DNA of 64,000 nt from Streptomyces deccanensis (GTDB taxonomy: Bacteria; Actinomycetota; Actinomycetes; Streptomycetales; Streptomycetaceae), in the NCBI RefSeq assembly GCF_022385335.1, contig NZ_CP092431.1, forward strand, positions 5,084,001-5,148,000, in the 5' to 3' direction. The notes under the pieces are model-generated. The model saw only the letters and a program-made list of their open reading frames with translations. It had not been told where the DNA came from and did no database searches. A program made the position numbers and the translations under genes. How positions within the stretch are numbered: position 1 is the first letter of the stretch; the number at the start of each line of letters is the position of its first letter. Positions 45,944 through 54,059 of the stretch are shown here, one piece after another.

Positions 45944-45957
45944 GTTTCACGTGAAAC
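45944..45957. other. parS site
   Basis: Perfect GTTTCACGTGAAAC, flanked by GCCTGT/ACAGGC, which extends the palindrome to 26 bp. Confidence 0.9.
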
Positions 45958-45997
45958 ACAGGCCGCCCCTCGTCGGCTCGCGCAGGGGATACGGCGA

Positions 45998-46028
45998 GGG
46001 CCACCGCACCTGATCGGTGCGGTGGCCC
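45998..46028. terminator. Terminator after the PBP gene
   Basis: GGGCCACCGCACC (45998-46010) and GGTGCGGTGGCCC (46016-46028) form a 13-bp stem with a 5-base loop, just downstream of the PBP stop on the minus strand and between the two parS sites. Confidence 0.85.
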
Positions 46029-46030
46029 AT

Positions 46031-46044
46031 GTTTCACGTGAAAC
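46031..46044. other. parS site
   Basis: Perfect GTTTCACGTGAAAC, 87 bp from the preceding parS. Confidence 0.9.
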
Positions 46045-46064
46045 ACATCCTGCCGGGCGTGGAG

Positions 46065-48728
46065 CTACCCGTCGTTGCCTCCGAAGAGACCCCCGTTCTG
46101 GTTGCCTCTCGAATCATCCTCCGACTCCGTCGGCGAAGCGGTCACCCCGCCGTCGATTCCACCGGTGTCCGTGCCGCCCGTGTCGGTCTCGCCGGGCTCC
46201 TCGCACGTGGGGTTGAACGGGTTGCGGCAGGTCTCGCTGGGTGTCGGCGAAGGCGAGGCCTCGCTCTCGGTCGGCGACGGACTCGGCTCGGGCGACTCCT
46301 CCTCGGACTCGGTGACCGTCGGGGTCGGCGTCGGATCCGGTTCCTCGTTGACGATCACACCGATCGGCTCCGGCTCCGGGAAGTCCTCCGCCGGCTGGCC
46401 CTTGAGCGCGTCCTCCATGTAGTCGTGCCAGATCTCGGCCGGGAACGAAGCACCATGGATCGTCTCCTGGCCACCCGTGCCGTACATCTCCAGGAACTTG
46501 CGGTTCTTGTTCGACTCGTCGTCGTCCATGCGGTACATGCTGATCGCCGTCGACAACTGCGGGGTGTACCCGACGAACCAGGCCGACTTGTTGCCGTCGG
46601 TGGTGCCGGTCTTGCCCGCCACCTCACGGCCGGCCAGTTGGGCCGACGTACCGGTTCCCTCCTCGACGACGGTCTTGAGGACGTCGGTCACGTTGTCGGC
46701 GACCTCCGAGGTGAAGGCCCGCTTCGGCTCAGCGATGTCGTCGTGGTCGAACCTGGTCAGTCCCTCGTACTCGACGGTCTTGACCGAGAACGGTTCGTTC
46801 TGCTTGCCGCTGGCGGCGAAGGTCGCGTACGAACCCGCCATACGGATCGCACTCGGGTCGGAGATACCGATCGAGAAGGACGGGAAGCCCGTGCCGGTGA
46901 GGCTGCCCTCCTTGAGGCCTGCCTCCATGGCCGCCTCCTTCACCCGGTCCAGACCGACGTCCATACCCAGCTGCACGTAGGGGGAGTTCGCCGAGACCCG
47001 CATCGCCTCACGGAGATCGATCTGGTACTTCGGCGGGCTGCCGTACGACTCGTCGCCGTCGTTGGCCTGCAGCCACTCCTTGCCCTCTTCGTTGGTCCAG
47101 ATGTCGCCGTTGTAGTCCCTGATCTTGAGGTTGTTCTTCCCGCTGTAGAGGCTCTTCGGCGAGACGATGGTCCGTTCGTCCTGTGCCTGGTCGGGATCGA
47201 GATCAGGGTCGCGCTTGCCCCAGGTCATGGCAGCCGCCAGGACATAGGGCTTGAACACCGAGCCGACCTGGGCTCCGGTGACGTCGGCGTTGTTGGTGAA
47301 GTGCTTGGTGGCGTCCTCACCACCGTAGATCGCCTCGATGGCGCCCGACTTCGGGTTGACCGACGCGCCACCGAACTGCACGTGGGTGTCGGTCTTCGGG
47401 CGGAGGTCCGGCTTGATGTTCTCCTTGCGGACCTTCGTCACGGCCTTCTCGAGTTCCTTGACCTTCTTCTTGTCGAAGGTCGTGTGGATCTCGTAGCCGC
47501 CCTGCTCGAGCTGCTTCTGCGTGATGTCGGTGTTGTTGAGGATGTAGCCCTTGGCCGTGTCGACCAGGTAACCGATCTGGCCCCCCAGCTGCGCGTTGGA
47601 CCGGGGAGGCTGGATCTTGGGGAAGTTGGGGTACTTGGCCGCTTCGGCGGCGGACAGATGCTTGTCCTTGACCATCTCGTTGAGGATCCAACCCCAGCGT
47701 TCCGTGGCCCGCTTGGTGTTCGCCTCCGACGTGGCGGCCGGGTCGATCGCAGTCGCACCGGCCGGGTCGTAGTACGTCGCGCCCTTGAGAACCGCGGCAA
47801 GGAAGGCGCACTGGCTGGGATTGAGCTTCTCCGCGTCCGTGCCGAAGTAGGTACGGGCGGCCGCCTGCAGACCATAGGCGCCACGGCCGAAGTAAGCCGT
47901 GTTCAGATAGCCGCGCATGATCTCGTCCTTGTCGACGGAGGCGCCCACCTTCACCGAGATGAAGAGTTCCTTCACCTTCCGGGACAGTGTCTGCGACTGG
48001 TCGTCGAGCATGGCGTTCTTCACGTACTGCTGGGTGATGGTCGAACCACCCTGCGTCTGACCACCCTTGGCCATGTTGACGACAGCGCGGGCGATTCCCA
48101 TCGGGTCGACACCGCTGTCGGTCTCGAACGTCTTGTTCTCGGCCGACATGACGGCGTAGCGCATCGCCTTGGGGATCTTCTCGTACGCGATGATCTGGCG
48201 GTTGACCTCACCACCCGTCGCGACCATCTGTGAGCCGTCCGACCAGTAGTAGACGTTGTTCTGCGCGGTCGCGGCCTGCGCCGGGTCAGGTACGGCCACA
48301 ACCGCGTACCCGATGCCGGCCGCCGCCACGAGGCAGCCGAAGAAGCCGATGAACAGCCCTGTCACCTGGCGCCACGAGGGCACCCACCGCATCGCCCCGT
48401 ACTTGCCGGCGCGCGGATAGTCGATAAAACGCTGTTTGCCGGGCGGGGCGGCGCGCCCTCGGCCACGACCCGGCCCGCGCCCCGCGGGCTCGGCCGCTCT
48501 ACGACGGCCGCCGCCCGGACCGACGCCGGTGCTTCTCTGCGCCGCACGTCGCGACGCTGCGCGGCCCTCGTACGAGGACTCCTCACCTCCCGCACCATAG
48601 GTTTCGGAAAGTGACCCGGTGGCGCCCCGCGGTGCCGCGCGGCGGCCGGAGGACGCCGACTGGCCGCGTCGGGCCGCGGCACGTCCGCCTCCCTGCGGCT
48701 GCGGCGGTTTGCGACGGTGCTCGCTCAT
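46065..48728 (-). CDS. Class A penicillin-binding protein
   Basis: Bifunctional glycosyltransferase-transpeptidase of 887 aa that polymerises and cross-links peptidoglycan at the membrane surface. A basic, disordered cytoplasmic N-terminus (1-110) precedes the TM helix (about 120-145), GT51 domain with ENKTFETDSGVDPMGIARA (catalytic Glu about 195) and QGGSTITQQYVKN, then the transpeptidase with SVFK (Ser490), SAN and KTGT (about 704). The C-terminal 100 residues are Pro/Glu/Thr-rich. The ATG at 48728 (MSEHRRKPPQPQ) is preferred. 2.7 kb, consistent with the family. Confidence 0.93.
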   Translation of the reverse strand: MSEHRRKPPQPQGGGRAAARRGQSASSGRRAAPRGATGSLSETYGAGGEESSYEGRAASRRAAQRSTGVGPGGGRRRAAEPAGRGPGRGRGRAAPPGKQRFIDYPRAGKYGAMRWVPSWRQVTGLFIGFFGCLVAAAGIGYAVVAVPDPAQAATAQNNVYYWSDGSQMVATGGEVNRQIIAYEKIPKAMRYAVMSAENKTFETDSGVDPMGIARAVVNMAKGGQTQGGSTITQQYVKNAMLDDQSQTLSRKVKELFISVKVGASVDKDEIMRGYLNTAYFGRGAYGLQAAARTYFGTDAEKLNPSQCAFLAAVLKGATYYDPAGATAIDPAATSEANTKRATERWGWILNEMVKDKHLSAAEAAKYPNFPKIQPPRSNAQLGGQIGYLVDTAKGYILNNTDITQKQLEQGGYEIHTTFDKKKVKELEKAVTKVRKENIKPDLRPKTDTHVQFGGASVNPKSGAIEAIYGGEDATKHFTNNADVTGAQVGSVFKPYVLAAAMTWGKRDPDLDPDQAQDERTIVSPKSLYSGKNNLKIRDYNGDIWTNEEGKEWLQANDGDESYGSPPKYQIDLREAMRVSANSPYVQLGMDVGLDRVKEAAMEAGLKEGSLTGTGFPSFSIGISDPSAIRMAGSYATFAASGKQNEPFSVKTVEYEGLTRFDHDDIAEPKRAFTSEVADNVTDVLKTVVEEGTGTSAQLAGREVAGKTGTTDGNKSAWFVGYTPQLSTAISMYRMDDDESNKNRKFLEMYGTGGQETIHGASFPAEIWHDYMEDALKGQPAEDFPEPEPIGVIVNEEPDPTPTPTVTESEEESPEPSPSPTESEASPSPTPSETCRNPFNPTCEEPGETDTGGTDTGGIDGGVTASPTESEDDSRGNQNGGLFGGNDG

Positions 48729-49101
48729 CGAACGACTACTCCTCGGGCAGGCGCACCCGTGCGCGCCTGGAAACGGCGGCTGGTTTCCGGTCCCCCCGAA
48801 GTACGGATGCGGTCGTGTTGGCATTCATCCGTACCGCACCCAGGACGACGACGTGCTCAAACGTCACTCGGTTCCCAGTGGTGTGCATGCCGCACAGACT
48901 ACGCACCGCCAAAACCCACTGAGCACCGAACTTCATCCCAAAACAGGCAACTTGCTTCCTACTAATCGGTGATGTGACCCCGTTCACCGGATCCCCACTT
49001 GTCGCATCCGGAGGGGCGTTCTATCGTCGTGATGTATCGAGTCGATACATCAGCTCGGCATAAATCGTGCCGACAGGGCCAGTGGGAGACGGGAGGCGAC
49101 G
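48729..49101. promoter_or_regulatory. Divergent promoter gap of PBP and PadR genes
   Basis: A 373-bp gap with no gene apart from antisense frames. It contains the PadR palindrome near 49031-49051 and otherwise nothing I recognise. Confidence 0.5.
49031..49051. promoter_or_regulatory. Palindromic operator, likely PadR site
   Basis: GATGTATCGA-G-TCGATACATC, a perfect inverted repeat with one central base, 51 bp upstream of the PadR start. The ATGTAT/ATACAT half-sites resemble known PadR operators. Confidence 0.7.
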
Positions 49102-49782
49102 ATGAGCCGGCGCTCCGGGATACTCGAGTTCGCCGTCCTCGGTCTGCTCCGCGAAGCCCCAATGCACGGCTATGAGCTGCGCAAACGACTCAACACGTCG
49201 TTGGGTGTGTTCCGGGCGTTCAGCTACGGGACGCTCTACCCCTGCCTCAAGACGCTGGTCGCGAACGGCTGGTTGATCGAGGAGTCGGGCGGTACCCCGG
49301 AGGATGCTGCCGCCGCCCCGCTCACAGGTCGCCGCGCCAAGATCGTCTACCGGTTGACGGCGGAAGGTAAGGAGCATTTCGAGGAGCTGCTCTCGCAGAC
49401 GGGTCCCGACGCCTACGAGGACGAGCACTTCGCCGCTCGCTTCGCGTTCTTCGGGCAGACCTCCCGGGATGTGCGTATGCGCGTCCTGGAGGGCCGTCGC
49501 AGCCGTTTGGAGGAACGGCTGGAGAAGATGCGCGTCTCTCTGACACGCACCCGCGAGCGCCTCGACGACTACACGCTCGAGCTCCAGCGCCACGGGATGG
49601 AGTCCGTGGAGCGCGAAGTGCGCTGGCTGAACGAGCTCATCGAAAGCGAGCGGGCGGGCCGGGACCTGAAGGGCCCCGCCCACGGAGAACCCGCTCGCGA
49701 CACCACAGAGGGAGCGCCGGGCGCCCTGCCCCGGCCCGGGGGCACCCCCGGGCCGGATGCGCCCGGCGACACCACCACGTGA
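49102..49782 (+). CDS. PadR-family regulator
   Basis: A 226-aa PadR with the winged helix ([20 protein letters not shown] and [20 protein letters not shown], residues 8-60) followed by a dimerising helix pair (about 110-180) and a Pro/Gly-rich tail (190-226). Probably autorepresses through the palindrome 51 bp upstream. It lies directly before ino1, 44 bp, so it may control that gene too. Confidence 0.87.
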   Translation: MSRRSGILEFAVLGLLREAPMHGYELRKRLNTSLGVFRAFSYGTLYPCLKTLVANGWLIEESGGTPEDAAAAPLTGRRAKIVYRLTAEGKEHFEELLSQTGPDAYEDEHFAARFAFFGQTSRDVRMRVLEGRRSRLEERLEKMRVSLTRTRERLDDYTLELQRHGMESVEREVRWLNELIESERAGRDLKGPAHGEPARDTTEGAPGALPRPGGTPGPDAPGDTTT

Positions 49783-49826
49783 GGTCCCTGCCAGGACCTC
49801 ACTCGTACACACAGGGAGCAACCGGA

Positions 49827-50909
49827 ATGGGTTCGGTTCGCGTAGCCGTCGTCGGCGTGGGCAACTGCGCTGCGTCGCTGGTGCAGGGAGTCGAGTACTA
49901 CAAGGACGCCGACCCGGCGTCCAAGGTCCCGGGTCTCATGCACGTGCAGTTCGGTGACTATCACGTCAGTGACGTGGAGTTCGTCGCCGCCTTCGACGTC
50001 GACGCCAAGAAGGTCGGTCTGGACCTCGCGGACGCCATCGGCGCCTCCGAGAACAACACCATCAAGATCTGCGACGTGCCGAGCACCGGTGTAACCGTGC
50101 AGCGCGGCCACACGCTGGACGGCCTCGGCAAGTACTACCGCGAGACCATCGAGGAGTCCGCCGAGGCCCCGGTCGACGTGGTCCAGGTCCTGAAGGACAA
50201 GCAAGTCGACGTCCTCGTCTGCTACCTGCCCGTCGGTTCCGAGGACGCGGCGAAGTTCTACGCCCAGTGCGCCATCGACGCCAAGGTCGCCTTCGTCAAC
50301 GCCCTCCCGGTCTTCATCGCCGGCACCAAGGAGTGGGCGGACAAGTTCACCGAGGCGGGCGTCCCGATCGTCGGTGACGACATCAAGTCGCAGGTGGGTG
50401 CCACCATCACGCACCGGGTCATGGCGAAGCTGTTCGAGGACCGCGGCGTGGTCCTGGACCGCACGATGCAGCTGAACGTCGGCGGCAACATGGACTTCAA
50501 GAACATGCTGGAGCGCGACCGCCTGGAGTCCAAGAAGATCTCCAAGACCCAGGCCGTCACGTCGCAGATCCCCGACCGAGAGCTCGGCGAGAAGAACGTC
50601 CACATCGGTCCGTCGGACTACGTCGCCTGGCTCGACGACCGCAAGTGGGCGTACGTCCGTCTTGAGGGCCGTGCCTTCGGTGACGTCCCGCTGAACCTGG
50701 AGTACAAGCTGGAGGTCTGGGACTCCCCGAACTCCGCCGGTGTCATCATCGACGCACTCCGCGCCGCGAAGATCGCCAAGGACCGTGGCATCGGCGGCCC
50801 GATCCTGTCGGCGTCGTCGTACTTCATGAAGTCCCCGCCGGTGCAGTACTTCGACGACCAGGCCCGTGAGAACGTCGAGAAGTTCATCAAGGGTGAGGTC
50901 GAACGCTGA
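49827..50909 (+). CDS. ino1: Inositol-3-phosphate synthase
   Basis: A 360-aa NAD-dependent enzyme that isomerises glucose-6-phosphate to inositol-3-phosphate, the first step to inositol lipids and mycothiol in actinobacteria. Rossmann motif [20 protein letters not shown] at the N-terminus; core motif [20 protein letters not shown] and [20 protein letters not shown]. The ATG at 49827 ([10 protein letters not shown]) has GGGAGC upstream. Downstream terminator at 50933. The best-conserved assignment in this segment. Confidence 0.92.
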   Translation: MGSVRVAVVGVGNCAASLVQGVEYYKDADPASKVPGLMHVQFGDYHVSDVEFVAAFDVDAKKVGLDLADAIGASENNTIKICDVPSTGVTVQRGHTLDGLGKYYRETIEESAEAPVDVVQVLKDKQVDVLVCYLPVGSEDAAKFYAQCAIDAKVAFVNALPVFIAGTKEWADKFTEAGVPIVGDDIKSQVGATITHRVMAKLFEDRGVVLDRTMQLNVGGNMDFKNMLERDRLESKKISKTQAVTSQIPDRELGEKNVHIGPSDYVAWLDDRKWAYVRLEGRAFGDVPLNLEYKLEVWDSPNSAGVIIDALRAAKIAKDRGIGGPILSASSYFMKSPPVQYFDDQARENVEKFIKGEVER

Positions 50910-50932
50910 TCAAGCGTTCTTAGTGGGCCGTT

Positions 50933-50965
50933 GAGGGTCCCCGGGCCAGGTGCCCGGGGACCCTC
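50933..50965. terminator. Terminator after ino1
   Basis: GAGGGTCCCCGGGC (50933-50946) and GCCCGGGGACCCTC (50952-50965) form a 14-bp stem with a 5-base loop. Confidence 0.88.
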
Positions 50966-50987
50966 CCCGTATGTGAGGCTGTGCCCC

Positions 50988-52277
50988 ATGTCCGTCGTGC
51001 GCGACCTGCGCGTCCTGCTTCGCTTCCGGGACTTCCGGCGTCTGCTGGCCGTACGGCTGCTGTCCCAGGGAGCCGACGGCGTCTACCAGGTCGCGCTGGC
51101 CACGTACGTCGTCTTCTCGCCCGAGAAGCAGACGTCGGCAGCCGCGATCGCCTCCGCGATGGCGGTCCTCCTTCTTCCGTACTCCCTCGTCGGCCCCTTC
51201 GCCGGCGTCCTCCTCGATCGCTGGCGACGCCGCCAGGTGCTGCTGTACGGAAACGTCCTCCGTGCCCTGCTGGCCTCGGTGACAGCCGTTCTGATCCTTG
51301 GCCATGTGCCCGACTGGCTCTTCTACGCTTCCGCGCTCTGCGTCACGGCCGTCAACCGCTTCGTCCTGGCGGGCCTGTCCGCCGCGCTGCCCCGTGTGGT
51401 GGACGCCGACCGACTGGTGGTCGCCAACTCGCTCTCACCGACGGCCGGAACGCTGGCCGCGACGGCCGGCGGCGGACTCGCCTTCGCCGTACGCCTGGTG
51501 GCATCGGATTCCGACTCCGCTGTGGTTCTCCTGGGCGCGGGCCTTTACCTGTGTGCGGCTCTGGCCTCCCTGCGCATCGCCCGGGAACTTCTCGGCCCGG
51601 ATTCCGAGCTGGTACAGCCGCGGTTGGGCGCGGCCCTCGCCGGCACCGCACGGGGCCTGGCTGCAGGTGTACGACATCTCGCCGAGCCGGGACGGCGGGC
51701 CGCCGCCTGGGCGCTGGCCTCGATGACACTGATGCGCTTCTGCTATGGCGCCCTGACCGTCATGGTGCTCATGCTCTGCCGCTATGCCTGGTCGTCCGAG
51801 AGCTCCGGGACGTCCGAATCCGAGGAAGGGCTGGCCATCCTCGGGCTCGCCGTGGGCATCTCGGGAGCGGGATTCTTCACGGCCGCGGTGATCACGCCCT
51901 GGGCCGCGGGACGGCTGGGCCCCGGCCTCTGGATCGTCACCTGCTCCGCGGCGGCAGCCGTACTGGAACCGGCCCTCGGCCTGCCCTTCACGGAAGTGCC
52001 CATACTGATCGCGGCCTTCGTCCTGGGTCTGGTCACGCAGGGAGCGAAAATCTCGACGGACACGATCGTCCAGTCCTCCGTCGACGACGGATACCGGGGC
52101 CGGATCTTCTCCCTCTACGACGTCCTGTTCAACATCGCCTTCGTCGGCGCCGCTGCCGTGGCCGCCCTGATGCTCCCGCCGGACGGCCGCTCGGCCGCTC
52201 TGGTGGTCACCGTGGCGGTGATCTACGGAGTGATCGCTGCGGTCATGGCCCGCTTCGGTGTGGCGAACAGGCGCTGA
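50988..52277 (+). CDS. MFS transporter
   Basis: A 429-aa membrane protein with twelve predicted helices, starting MSVVRDLRVLLRFRDFRRLL; the cytoplasmic loop LVGPFAGVLLDRWRRRQVLL is the A-like motif. Family role is probably efflux. The frame start at 50931 is too early, because it lies in the terminator. It converges on the CCA gene across two parS sites. Confidence 0.85.
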   Translation: MSVVRDLRVLLRFRDFRRLLAVRLLSQGADGVYQVALATYVVFSPEKQTSAAAIASAMAVLLLPYSLVGPFAGVLLDRWRRRQVLLYGNVLRALLASVTAVLILGHVPDWLFYASALCVTAVNRFVLAGLSAALPRVVDADRLVVANSLSPTAGTLAATAGGGLAFAVRLVASDSDSAVVLLGAGLYLCAALASLRIARELLGPDSELVQPRLGAALAGTARGLAAGVRHLAEPGRRAAAWALASMTLMRFCYGALTVMVLMLCRYAWSSESSGTSESEEGLAILGLAVGISGAGFFTAAVITPWAAGRLGPGLWIVTCSAAAAVLEPALGLPFTEVPILIAAFVLGLVTQGAKISTDTIVQSSVDDGYRGRIFSLYDVLFNIAFVGAAAVAALMLPPDGRSAALVVTVAVIYGVIAAVMARFGVANRR

Positions 52278-52291
52278 TGCGGGGCGGCGAT

Positions 52292-52305
52292 GTTTCACGT
52301 GAAAC
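52292..52305. other. parS site
   Basis: Perfect GTTTCACGTGAAAC, first of a pair 24 bp apart centre to centre. Confidence 0.9.
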
Positions 52306-52315
52306 ATCGCTCTCT

Positions 52316-52329
52316 GTTTCACGTGAAAC
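52316..52329. other. parS site
   Basis: Perfect GTTTCACGTGAAAC, second of the close pair. Confidence 0.9.
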
Positions 52330-52374
52330 ATCGCACCGCACGGATGTCGGGCGAAGACGACGGACTGCCTGCCG

Positions 52375-53823
52375 TCAGGAAACCTGGGACGCCTGCGCCC
52401 ACCACTCCTTGAGCGCTGTCACCGCCTCGTCGTGCTCCATCGGCCCGTTCTCCAGACGCAGCTCCAGCAGGAACTTGTACGCCTGACCGATGACCGGGCC
52501 GGGTCCGACGCCCAGGATCTCCATGATCTGGTTGCCGTCGAGATCCGGGCGGATGGCGTCCAGCTCCTCCTGCTCCTGGAGCTGTGCGATGCGCTCTTCC
52601 AGCCCGTCGTAGGCCCGCGAGAGAGCGTTCGCCTTGCGCTTGTTCCGCGTGGTGCAGTCGGAGCGGGTCAGTTTGTGGAGGCGGTCGAGCAACGGACCCG
52701 CGTCGCGCACGTAGCGGCGGACAGCGGAGTCCGTCCACTCACCGGTGCCGTATCCGTGGAAGCGCAGGTGGAGTTCCACCAGCCGTGAGACGTCCTTGAC
52801 CTGGTCATTGGAGTACTTGAGGGCCGCCATGCGCTTCTTGGTCATCTTGGCGCCCACCACCTCATGGTGGTGGAAGGAGACCCGGCCGTCCTTCTCGAAG
52901 CGACGCGTGCGGGGCTTGCCGATGTCGTGCAGCAGTGCGGCGAGCCGCAGCGTGAGATCCGGTCCGCTCTCCTCGAGTGCGATCGCCTGCTCCAGGACGA
53001 TCAACGTGTGGTCGTAGACATCCTTGTGCCGATGATGCTCGTCACGTTCCAGTCGCAGCGCCGGCAGCTCCGGCAGGACGTGCTCGGCGAGACCGGTGTC
53101 GACCAGCAGGGTCAGGCCCTCACGGGGGTGAGCGGAAAGGATCAGCTTGTTCAGCTCGTCCCGCACCCGCTCCGCCGAGACGATCTCGAGGCGACCGGCC
53201 ATGTCGCTCATCGCCGAGACGACCTCGGGAGCCACCTCGAAGCCCAGCTGGGCGGCGAAACGCGCGGCCCTCATCATGCGCAGCGGGTCGTCGGAGAAGG
53301 ACGCCTCAGGTGTACCGGGGGTACGCAGAACGCGCGCCGAGAGGTCCTCCAGCCCGCCGTGCGGGTCGATGAACTCCTTCTCGGGCAGGGCCACCGCCAT
53401 CGCGTTCACGGTGAAGTCACGGCGTACGAGATCGTCCTCGATCGAGTCGCCGTACGAGACCTCGGGCTTGCGCGAGGTCCGGTCGTACGCCTCGGAGCGA
53501 TAAGTCGTGACCTCGATCTGGTAGCCGTCCTTCTGAGCACCCACCGTGCCGAACGCGATCCCGACCTCCCATACGGCGTCCGCCCAGGGCCGTACGATCC
53601 TCAGCACGTCCTCGGGGCGAGCATCCGTCGTGAAGTCCAGGTCGTTGCCGAGCCGACCGAGCAGCGCGTCCCTGACCGAGCCACCGACCAGGGCGAGCGA
53701 GAACCCCGCCTCCTGGAAACGGCGGGCGAGGTCGTCGGCGACAGGGGACACCCGCAGCAGTTCACTCACCGCGCGGCGCTGCACCTGACTCAGGGCACTG
53801 ATGTCTTCGTTGGCGTTCGGCAC
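52375..53823 (-). CDS. CCA tRNA nucleotidyltransferase / poly(A)-type polymerase
   Basis: A 482-aa class II nucleotidyltransferase. NTase motif GGSVRDALLGRLGNDLDFTT (about residues 46-65), the RRDFTVNAMA motif, RMMRAARFAAQLGF and a C-terminal HD domain (LLHDIGKPRTR, HHHEVVG). It adds or repairs tRNA 3'-CCA; the HD domain may add phosphatase or phosphodiesterase activity. The GTG at 53823 (VPNANEDISAL) is chosen; the frame upstream to 53910 is not conserved-looking. The 236 bp up to the next gene holds no gene. Confidence 0.9.
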   Translation of the reverse strand: MPNANEDISALSQVQRRAVSELLRVSPVADDLARRFQEAGFSLALVGGSVRDALLGRLGNDLDFTTDARPEDVLRIVRPWADAVWEVGIAFGTVGAQKDGYQIEVTTYRSEAYDRTSRKPEVSYGDSIEDDLVRRDFTVNAMAVALPEKEFIDPHGGLEDLSARVLRTPGTPEASFSDDPLRMMRAARFAAQLGFEVAPEVVSAMSDMAGRLEIVSAERVRDELNKLILSAHPREGLTLLVDTGLAEHVLPELPALRLERDEHHRHKDVYDHTLIVLEQAIALEESGPDLTLRLAALLHDIGKPRTRRFEKDGRVSFHHHEVVGAKMTKKRMAALKYSNDQVKDVSRLVELHLRFHGYGTGEWTDSAVRRYVRDAGPLLDRLHKLTRSDCTTRNKRKANALSRAYDGLEERIAQLQEQEELDAIRPDLDGNQIMEILGVGPGPVIGQAYKFLLELRLENGPMEHDEAVTALKEWWAQASQVS

Positions 53824-54059
53824 AACTGAAAAGGGTACGGGGCGCCGGTGGCCTCGGTCGCCTCCATTGAACGTGCACAAGGGCTTCGCGCAGGTGGCCC
53901 CCTCGCCCACCCCTTAGATACGTGCACATACGGGGACAGCCCGGCCTCCTCCCCCGATCTTGTGGAGCGGACCGCGGCACTTCCCCTCAGCGCACATCGT
54001 TACCATGCGTGGACGCACATTCCGACGACCACTGACGACGACGAGGGACGGGCGAGCGC

